DNA of 39,925 nucleotides from Methanosaeta sp. PtaU1.Bin060 (GTDB lineage Archaea > Halobacteriota > Methanosarcinia > Methanotrichales > Methanotrichaceae). Below the pieces are notes generated by a model that ran no database searches, was not told the origin of the DNA, and was given only the letters and a program-made list of their open reading frames with translations. The stretch's first letter is position 1. The number at the start of each line of letters is the position of its first letter. The stretch covers positions 1-39,925 of the forward strand of contig MVRK01000105.1 in NCBI GenBank assembly GCA_002067365.1. Direction: 5' to 3'. Both the position numbers and the translations under genes were made by a program. Below, in pieces: positions 33,769 to 39,925 of the stretch.

Positions 33769-34416
33769 GTGGCGAAGGCTGGTAAGGGGTTTCTGGTGAA
33801 GGGTTACTATTTCATCACCGACTCGGGCCTGAGCCGGGCTGGAAACATCAGCGATGTGCGGCAGGCGGAGGCTTATGGCGTCAGCGTCGTGCAGTACAGG
33901 AATAAAAACGCCGAGACGATACAGATGTATGAGGAGGCCCTGCGGCTCAGGGAGATCTGCAGACGCGCTGCCTTCCTGATCAACGACAGGATAGATATCG
34001 CCCTGGCAGTGAAGGCCGATGGCGTTCACCTGGGGCAGTCGGACATGCCCTATGCTGCAGCACGAAGGATACTCGGGCCCGAGAAGATCATAGGGATCAC
34101 AGTGCATAACCTATCCGAGGCGCTGGAGGCAGAGGCAGCGGGCGCTGACTATCTGGGTGTCTCGCCCATCTATCAGACGGCGACGAAACCCGATGCCGGA
34201 AAGCCCGCGGGGATCGCGCTGATGGAGGGGATCAGGGCTCGCGTGAAGATTCCGCTGGTGGGAATCGGCGGGATAAATCTCGCCAATGCGCCCGATGTGA
34301 TCCAAGCGGGGGCGGACGGGGTCTGCGCCATCTCGGCTGTCGTTGCGAAGGAGAACGTCGGCGAGGAGATCCGCAGGTTCCAGGAGCTGTTCGCGGCGGC
34401 GGAAGATACTGGTTGA
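33769..34416 (+). CDS. thiE: Thiamine-phosphate synthase
   Basis: TIM-barrel enzyme that joins hydroxymethylpyrimidine diphosphate to thiazole phosphate, making thiamine phosphate; 215 aa. Features: YYFITDSGL, VVQYRNKNA (pyrophosphate site), FLINDRIDIALAVKADGVHL, LGQSDMP, and SPIYQTATKPDAG. The C-terminal VGIGGINLANA and GADGVCAISAV bind phosphate. The GTG 33769 start is chosen; GTG 33799 just before KGYYFITD is the alternative. It uses the product of ThiM next door. Confidence 0.95.
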   Translation: MAKAGKGFLVKGYYFITDSGLSRAGNISDVRQAEAYGVSVVQYRNKNAETIQMYEEALRLREICRRAAFLINDRIDIALAVKADGVHLGQSDMPYAAARRILGPEKIIGITVHNLSEALEAEAAGADYLGVSPIYQTATKPDAGKPAGIALMEGIRARVKIPLVGIGGINLANAPDVIQAGADGVCAISAVVAKENVGEEIRRFQELFAAAEDTG

Positions 34417-34570
34417 GATCTGTTCAGAAGGATGCTCTCATTTCGAATAGAGCTCGGCTTGACTGTATCTCAAGGTCTCTTTGGTACAGCATCGGCAGCC
34501 ACTGTATGATCGAATAGCATTATTGCCAGGTACGAAGGCGTTCTCAGGAAGATGGCATGAGGCGGCACTA

Positions 34571-36439
34571 ATGTGCGGAATCAACGGATTTACCTGGAAA
34601 GATGAAGAACTGATAGAGAAGATGAACGAGGCCCTGAAACATCGAGGGCCGGATGATGAGAGCACCTACATCGACGAAGAAATATCCCTCGGCCACCGAA
34701 GGCTCTCGATCATCGACCTCTCTACGGCAGGGCGACAGCCCAAGGCCAACGAGGACGGAAGCATCTGGGTAGTCTTCAATGGAGAGATCTACAATTTCCA
34801 GGAGCTAAGAAAACCGCTGGAAGAGCGCGGCCATGTCTTCTCGTCGAACACGGATACTGAGGTGATCCTTCATGCTTATGAGGAATGGGGCACGGATTGC
34901 GTCGAGAGATTCAATGGAATGTGGGCCTTTGCGATATACGATAAAAATAAAAAGATTCTATTTCTTTCCAGAGACCGATTCGGAGTGAAGCCGCTCTACT
35001 ACTATCAGGATGTGCTGGGGTTTGTATTCTCCTCTGAGATCAAAGGTATTCTTCAGCATCCTCTGAAAAGAGAGCCCAACGATATGAGGATCTACGACTA
35101 TCTTGTCCTGGGGTTCGTGGATCATTCGCCTGAGACCTTCTTTTCGGGGATATGCAGGCTTATGCCTGGAGAGAGCCTGATCTATGACTTGGGCCAGAGG
35201 TCGATGAGGAGAATGAAGTGGTACGATCTAGGCAAAATAACTGAGGCGACAGAGAAGATCTCCGAAGAAGAGGCGATAAAAAGGATAAGGGACCTGTTTG
35301 AGGATGCCGTAAGGTACCGGCTGATCTCCGACGTCCCAGTAGGATCGTGTCTGAGCGGTGGCATCGACTCTTCGTCCATAGTCTATGCCATGAGAAAGCT
35401 GAAGGAGACGGGTGAGATCAAGACGTTCTCCATGGTCTTTCCAGGGAAGAAGCTCGACGAATCGGCTTACATAAGAGAGGTGGTGAGGGCCACCAGAGTC
35501 GATGCGCATGAAGTAAGCCCTACGACAGACGATCTGATGAAGGATCTAGGCGACCTAATATTGACACAAGAGGAGCCCTTCGGGTCGCTGAGCATTTATG
35601 GGCAGTACAGGGTGATGGAGCTGGCTCACAAGACCGGCATGAAGGTGTTGCTGGACGGCCAGGGCAGCGATGAAATTTTTGCGGGATATTTTATTTATTA
35701 TAAATATTATCTTTTTGAGTCTTTGCGACATCTCAGGCTGGCAGAGTTCTTGCAGACAGCAAAGTCCATGAAGAACAGGCTCAACGATATGGTTCTCTTC
35801 CCTGCGATGACCATCCTCAGCAAACTGGGGCTTTCTCAGGGCTTTCTCGAGAACCTCTGGTTAGGCAGATTGAAGTACCTGAAAGGGCTTGGGGGAACAT
35901 CCCTGTCAAACCCGCTGATCGAGAGGGGATTCGACCTGAACCTGGCCTTGCAAAGCGACCTGGAGCGGTACAGCATCCCGCAGCTTCTGAGGTATGAGGA
36001 CAAGAACTCCATGCGCTGGTCCATTGAGTCCAGGGTGCCTTTCCTCGACTACAGGCTGGTGGAATTGGCGATGGCGCTTCCTTCGAGCTACAAGATCCGT
36101 GATGGTGGGACGAAATATATCCTGAGGAAGGCGTTGAAGGGACTCGTCTCGGAGAGGATACTGGAGCGAAGGGACAAGATCGGATTTGCGACGCCTGACG
36201 ATGATTGGCTGAAGGTTCCCGGATTCTCGGAGCTGGTGGAGAATCTGCTGGACTCCGAGGTGTTCAGGGCCAGGAAGTACTGGAAGCAGGATGAGGCAAA
36301 AAGGCTGTTCAAAGAGCACAAGAGCGGAAGACATAATCACATGGAAGCCCTGTGGAGGATCATCTGCCTTGAGCTGTGGATGAGAACATTTATCGATGAA
36401 CCTCATTTGTTTCCAGGAGGGCTACGGACATTGAGGTAG
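34571..36439 (+). CDS. asnB: Glutamine-hydrolysing asparagine synthase-like amidotransferase
   Basis: About 622 aa, class II glutamine amidotransferase plus ATP-pyrophosphatase domain. Choosing ATG 34571 leaves the catalytic nucleophile Cys as residue 2 (MCGINGF); a longer frame to 34481 is ruled out by this. RHRGPDDE-like KHRGPDDES and FNGEIYNF form the glutaminase site. SGGIDSSSIVYAM is the synthase P-loop. The textbook product is asparagine, but here the gene leads a run of surface-polysaccharide genes, where AsnB-like enzymes often amidate a sugar carboxyl. That is inference. The stop codon is within the ribosome-binding site of the next gene. Confidence 0.92.
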   Translation: MCGINGFTWKDEELIEKMNEALKHRGPDDESTYIDEEISLGHRRLSIIDLSTAGRQPKANEDGSIWVVFNGEIYNFQELRKPLEERGHVFSSNTDTEVILHAYEEWGTDCVERFNGMWAFAIYDKNKKILFLSRDRFGVKPLYYYQDVLGFVFSSEIKGILQHPLKREPNDMRIYDYLVLGFVDHSPETFFSGICRLMPGESLIYDLGQRSMRRMKWYDLGKITEATEKISEEEAIKRIRDLFEDAVRYRLISDVPVGSCLSGGIDSSSIVYAMRKLKETGEIKTFSMVFPGKKLDESAYIREVVRATRVDAHEVSPTTDDLMKDLGDLILTQEEPFGSLSIYGQYRVMELAHKTGMKVLLDGQGSDEIFAGYFIYYKYYLFESLRHLRLAEFLQTAKSMKNRLNDMVLFPAMTILSKLGLSQGFLENLWLGRLKYLKGLGGTSLSNPLIERGFDLNLALQSDLERYSIPQLLRYEDKNSMRWSIESRVPFLDYRLVELAMALPSSYKIRDGGTKYILRKALKGLVSERILERRDKIGFATPDDDWLKVPGFSELVENLLDSEVFRARKYWKQDEAKRLFKEHKSGRHNHMEALWRIICLELWMRTFIDEPHLFPGGLRTLR

Positions 36440-36445
36440 AAAGCC

Positions 36446-37651
36446 TTGAAAGATATGAAGAATTCAAGACTGCTTGTGGTCTCGGATAGATTTCCACATG
36501 CCAGGGACCCGATCAGCTCCTCTTTCGTAAAGAGCCAGGTGGAATATATCAAGAACCACTTTGGAAGGGTGTATGTCATAGCCCTCAGCCCTTGGGTGCC
36601 AAAATTTCTGTCACGCTTCTCCTTCATGGATAGCAAGGGACGGTGGGACGGGTACGCAGAGGATTACAGCTACGATAATGTCGAAGTTTATTTCGCTAAG
36701 CCTCTCGCACTTCCCTTTGACTTCTCCCGCAGGAGGCGGGGGGATGACTCCTTCAAGAGTGCTGTGAGGGTCATAGAGAAGAACAAGATAGATTTCGATC
36801 TGATCCATGCCCACTTCACTATGCCTTCGGGATATGTGGGTGCGAGGTTGAAAGAGGCTTATGGGAAGCGATTGATACTGACGGTTCACGAGGACAGAGA
36901 ATGGTTTCACAGGGAAATGGCCTCCAAGGATGACAAGATCCTCTATGCATGGAAGAGCTCTGACAGGATAATCCGGGTCAACAGGGCGGACCTGAAGGAG
37001 TTCGAGAGGATCGGCATCGAGAGATCCAAGCTGGTCTATCTGCCTAATGGCTTCTCTCCCAGGTTATTTGAGCCCGTGGACAAGAGGAAAGCCCGGGAAG
37101 TGCTCGGCCTTCCTCAGAATAAGAAGATCCTGGTGAATATTGCTGCGCTGCAGCCGTACAAAGGCCAGAAGTACCTGATCCGGGCCATGAAGAGGGTATC
37201 AACAGAGAGAGAGGACGTGCTCCTGTACATAGTGGGCAAGGGCTCGGAGAAGGACCATCTTCAGAAGGAGATCGACAGATGCGGTCTATGTGATAGCGTC
37301 GTCCTGGCTGGTGGGGATAAACCTGCGCAAGAGATCGCTCTGTGGATGAATAGCTGCGATATTTTTGTCCTGTCAAGCTTGAGCGAGGGGAACCCAACAG
37401 TCATGTTCGAGGCCCTCGGTTGCGGAAAGCCTTTTGTTGGTACAAATGTCGGTGGAATCCCTGAGATCATAAATGACGATTTAGGGATGCTAGTTGAGCC
37501 AGGGAATACCGATGGCCTGGTGACTGCAATATTAGAGGCGCTGGATAGAAAATGGGATATAAAATATATTCTCGATTATTCCAGCCGGTTTACATGGGAG
37601 AGAATAACTGTGGAGGTCATCAAGCTGTATGAAGCGGCTCTCAGGGAATGA
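36446..37651 (+). CDS. Family 4 glycosyltransferase
   Basis: Retaining glycosyltransferase (GT4, GT-B fold), 401 aa. The N-terminal Rossmann half has SDRFPHARDPISSSFVKSQVE and LIHAHFTMPSGYVGA. The C-terminal nucleotide-sugar half has NIAALQPYKGQKYLI and the E-x7-E motif EGNPTVMFEAL, followed by CGKPFVGTNVGGIPEII. TTG 36446 has GAGGTAG six bases upstream; ATG 36455 is a second choice. It follows asnB by 6 bases. Donor and acceptor sugars are unknown; it fits cell-surface glycan or glycoprotein assembly. Confidence 0.93.
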   Translation: MKDMKNSRLLVVSDRFPHARDPISSSFVKSQVEYIKNHFGRVYVIALSPWVPKFLSRFSFMDSKGRWDGYAEDYSYDNVEVYFAKPLALPFDFSRRRRGDDSFKSAVRVIEKNKIDFDLIHAHFTMPSGYVGARLKEAYGKRLILTVHEDREWFHREMASKDDKILYAWKSSDRIIRVNRADLKEFERIGIERSKLVYLPNGFSPRLFEPVDKRKAREVLGLPQNKKILVNIAALQPYKGQKYLIRAMKRVSTEREDVLLYIVGKGSEKDHLQKEIDRCGLCDSVVLAGGDKPAQEIALWMNSCDIFVLSSLSEGNPTVMFEALGCGKPFVGTNVGGIPEIINDDLGMLVEPGNTDGLVTAILEALDRKWDIKYILDYSSRFTWERITVEVIKLYEAALRE

Positions 37652-37734
37652 GCACAAGAAAACAGGCTGGAAAAAGGCAAATGGCCGAGAAAATATCTGA
37701 AACCCTAAAAGAATATTCGAACCATTGATAACTA

Positions 37735-39147
37735 CTATTTCTTCCTTTGGTCATTTATGTAAATCAATAATAAATCTTTCATCTTCTTGATATTATCTTC
37801 ATCATAAAAATGATAATAATCATATTGCAGAGTGGACTCCAGAAGTGCAATCGTCTTTTCCTTCAAGCCTCTTGACAGCTCTTCCCTCTTGCAGCTTATC
37901 AAACCGTCATCTGTCAATATTTTATATAACTCTGAAACATCTCGAATTTTTATCACGCCCGGGAAGTCGTCATAGAAAGAATTGCCCATGGTGATCACAA
38001 TTTTGTCGTAGAACAAAGCCTCATAGCCCACCGTAGAATTTATGGTAATTACATAATCGCTGTAATTGAAGATATCTTTTGAGGATATCTTCGGGTCGAT
38101 CACAACTATATTTGGCAGTTTGGATAGATCGTGCAGCTCTCCAATTGAATACTTCCCAACATATGCGGGATGCTCTTTGACAAGCAGCTTGAAGCTCACT
38201 GGAATGTTTCTTGCTATATTTCTGATTAGTTCATATTGGTTGTATCCTTCAGGATACTTCAGCCTGACCTGTGCATCATCTGTAAAATGAAATGGGTAAT
38301 ATATATATCTTTGATCTTCATCTATCTGACCATATGCTAAGGCTTTTGTCAGCCTTCCCTTGATGCCATTCGACCATAGTTTTTTTGTTAAAATTGGCAA
38401 CAACTTGATATTATGGTCCTTATATATATTATCTTTATCCTGCCAGTTTATCTTTTCTATCTCCTGGAGTCTTCTGAAGAGCCGACCTGCATTGGCATAT
38501 TTATAATAATCAATCCTATTTATGGTGGCTGGATTAAAGTATACTTTATTTTCTTTAATATGTTTTTTATAATCCTCGAAGTTCGCTTTGTTGATTTTAA
38601 TATTATAATCGTGCGTGAATCTGCCGAAGAAGTCATTGGTATATGTGACACCATAGTAGGGCACAATTCTGACGAGATACGACCTGCCGCCACGGTTTTT
38701 TATCAGGTAATAGGGGACAAGATCGTGCAGCCTATCCTCGCCGAAACAGAAATGGTGCATGACATCATTTTCTTCTATGATCTTTCTGAACCTCTCCCAG
38801 ACCTTTATGAACCAGGCAAGGCATGTTAGCTCATTTTTTTTGTATATTCTATAAAACTCTCTGTCTCCGAAGAAGACTTTCTCGAGAGGCATCCCCACTT
38901 CTTGCTCTATTGACTGCAACTTATCATCGATCTCAGCTCTATTCGTCGGGACTTCTGTATCCTTCAAAAATGGGATATGATGGAGGCTAATGCCAGACCT
39001 TGCCGCTGCATTATAAAGCAGCTCTGATTCGGCGAAAGTAGAATAGACCACATTGAAATCTTTTTTAAATTCTTCAACATATTTAATAGTATTGATCGAG
39101 TCAGTCAGATCCATTTGTGAGAATAAAATTGTCTCTTTTTGCGTCAT
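37735..39147 (-). CDS. Capsule-type polysaccharide biosynthesis protein
   Basis: About 470 aa, cytoplasmic and without membrane segments. It resembles capsule polysaccharide synthesis proteins of the KpsC/KpsS-like or CDP-glycerol-transferase-like GT-B type: IYYPFHFTDDAQVRLKYP, LLVKEHPAYVGKY, and the late ITINSTVGYEALFYDK, which is the usual nucleotide-sugar region. It is clearly AT-rich (AAT, ATA and AAA codons) against the GC-rich neighbours, which suggests recent acquisition. ATG 39147 follows GAGGGAAGACTGAA; the frame reaches 39177. It is convergent with the GT4 gene. Confidence 0.8.
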   Translation of the reverse strand: MTQKETILFSQMDLTDSINTIKYVEEFKKDFNVVYSTFAESELLYNAAARSGISLHHIPFLKDTEVPTNRAEIDDKLQSIEQEVGMPLEKVFFGDREFYRIYKKNELTCLAWFIKVWERFRKIIEENDVMHHFCFGEDRLHDLVPYYLIKNRGGRSYLVRIVPYYGVTYTNDFFGRFTHDYNIKINKANFEDYKKHIKENKVYFNPATINRIDYYKYANAGRLFRRLQEIEKINWQDKDNIYKDHNIKLLPILTKKLWSNGIKGRLTKALAYGQIDEDQRYIYYPFHFTDDAQVRLKYPEGYNQYELIRNIARNIPVSFKLLVKEHPAYVGKYSIGELHDLSKLPNIVVIDPKISSKDIFNYSDYVITINSTVGYEALFYDKIVITMGNSFYDDFPGVIKIRDVSELYKILTDDGLISCKREELSRGLKEKTIALLESTLQYDYYHFYDEDNIKKMKDLLLIYINDQRKK

Positions 39148-39185
39148 TTCAGTCTTCCCTCGGTGTCCATTGCGCATGATTCACG

Positions 39186-39605
39186 TCAAGTCTTCATTTT
39201 CGCCACTATGAAGAAGTCTTCAGCAAATATTAAGAATCGCCCTGGATTATACAGGTGCTCTATCAAATCGCCCGAAAAGATGACGTCAGATGTCCTATGC
39301 AGGCCGAAGTCTTCTGCATTTCCATAGGCTATCTCATCATAGCCAAGACCATTCAACCTCTCCACTTCAGCCTTATTGAGATCCAGGCCCTTTACAGGTT
39401 TCGCATGTCTTTTGATAAATCCATGGACCCAAAGCTCACTGGAATATGCTTCTGGATCACCGCCTGTACAGCCAACGTCCAGGACGCTCTTCCCAGAGAT
39501 GAACTTCCTAACTAACTGATATTTTTCACCCGCATGTATTTTAAAAAGGAACTTTCCGGGGCGTTTGCCTGAATGGAACAATCTATTTTTGCCTTCAATG
39601 ACCAT
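39186..39605 (-). CDS. SAM-dependent methyltransferase, C-terminally truncated
   Basis: Class I methyltransferase with only 139 aa. The SAM site motif I is SVLDVGCTGGD, the acidic loop LDLNKAEVERLN follows, and motif IV is VIFSGDLIEHLYNPGRFL. It then stops at FIVAKMKT, where full relatives continue with a strand and a PxGGxLxxxxPN-type region. No continuation is seen in the other frames before the next gene. It may be a decayed gene or a minimal form. It lies in the glycan locus, so a sugar methylation role would be expected, if active. Confidence 0.78.
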   Translation of the reverse strand: MVIEGKNRLFHSGKRPGKFLFKIHAGEKYQLVRKFISGKSVLDVGCTGGDPEAYSSELWVHGFIKRHAKPVKGLDLNKAEVERLNGLGYDEIAYGNAEDFGLHRTSDVIFSGDLIEHLYNPGRFLIFAEDFFIVAKMKT

Positions 39606-39637
39606 GATACCCTCAAAGGTCTTTCTGCCCTGCTATA

Positions 39638-39925
39638 TCAGAGCCTTACCATATTAAAACTTAGAGGTGTGCCCTTTGCCAAATCACAGGCTGCACGCTT
39701 GCCAAGCACGTCCTTAAGGTACCTCGTATGAAGACCGCAGCCGGGACGTATCGACCTGATATTATCTTCAGTAAACTTCTCACCCATCTTAATATCCTTA
39801 ACCACGAATAAAGATCTTCTGAATACCCTGCTCTTCGCCTCCTGCTCGCCCACCCCGTAGTGCACCCTGCCAAGGGCCTTCTCTGCGATGCGCACAGCTC
39901 TGACCATGGACCTGAACTCCTCAGG
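39638..39925 (-). CDS. N-acetylneuraminate/pseudaminic acid synthase, C-terminal part
   Basis: The last 95 codons of a NeuB/PseI-type sialic acid synthase; the reading frame stays open to the window's right edge, where PEEFRS continues upstream. The SAF (antifreeze-like) domain is complete: SRVFRRSLFVVKDIKMGEKF and TEDNIRSIRPGCGLHTRYLK. GKRAACDLAKGTPLSF finishes it. The enzyme condenses phosphoenolpyruvate with a mannosamine-like sugar to form a nonulosonic acid. The TIM-barrel part lies outside the window. Which nonulosonic acid it makes cannot be told. Confidence 0.9.
   Translation of the reverse strand, partial: PEEFRSMVRAVRIAEKALGRVHYGVGEQEAKSRVFRRSLFVVKDIKMGEKFTEDNIRSIRPGCGLHTRYLKDVLGKRAACDLAKGTPLSFNMVRL

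Noticed and set aside
1-39925. tRNA genes, rRNA genes and CRISPR arrays.
   Set aside because: No T-arm consensus with paired acceptor ends, no rRNA-like sequence and no regularly spaced repeats were seen by eye; a covariance scan would settle tRNAs.

Overview
The window looks like chromosome from a methanogenic archaeon, most likely a Methanothrix (Methanosaeta)-type member of the Methanosarcinales/Methanotrichales. The evidence is a methanogenesis marker 10 gene (modifies methyl-coenzyme M reductase), an ADP-dependent sugar kinase, queE for archaeosine, a smc-scpA pair, TIGR00288, DUF1699 and DUF2098-type archaeal families, TATA boxes often about 25 bases before leaderless starts, and GGTGA-type ribosome binding sites with many GTG and TTG starts. 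Most of the window is GC-rich; the right end turns AT-rich. The genus assignment is inference from gene content, not from a marker search.

Layout. 1-2000: a tyrosine recombinase with a small overlapping partner gene, next to a decayed IS481-type transposase; this is a mobile-element scar. 2000-8200: small proteins (YHS, PPC/DUF296), an alpha-isopropylmalate/citramalate synthase-family gene whose start appears frameshifted, a TatD hydrolase, a NYN-domain protein, a rhomboid protease, a nitroreductase-like protein and a secreted Cache-domain protein. 8470-11460: ADP-dependent phosphofructokinase/glucokinase, facing a minus-strand set of small conserved archaeal genes (zinc ribbon, unknown, DUF2098-like, and a DUF2117-like gene broken by about six frameshifts). 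11640-17900: adenine deaminase, a B12-binding radical SAM protein, hypothetical and secreted proteins, a cupin, QueE and a DUF1699 protein.

18050-25800 is almost entirely minus-strand: trpB-trpA-SGNH hydrolase behind a promoter with an inverted repeat; xseA-xseB (exonuclease VII); a GCS2-type glutamate-cysteine ligase homologue with a cysteine-cluster protein; and a two-gene unit in which a RimK-like ATP-grasp ligase and its RLAN-type N-terminal domain are encoded as separate overlapping genes. The last three-component neighbourhood (RLAN, ATP-grasp, GCS2) is the best candidate here for an undescribed peptide- or metabolite-ligating pathway.

26200-31000: a small secreted protein, then scpA and smc (condensin). 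A 579-base gap with a strong hairpin separates smc from mmp10. thiM and thiE (thiamine) follow, with a perfect 12-base palindrome at the thiM start. From 34570 to the right edge is a surface-glycan locus: asparagine synthase-like amidotransferase, GT4 glycosyltransferase, an AT-rich capsule-type protein, a truncated methyltransferase and the end of a NeuB-type sialic/pseudaminic acid synthase. No tRNA, rRNA or CRISPR array was recognised.
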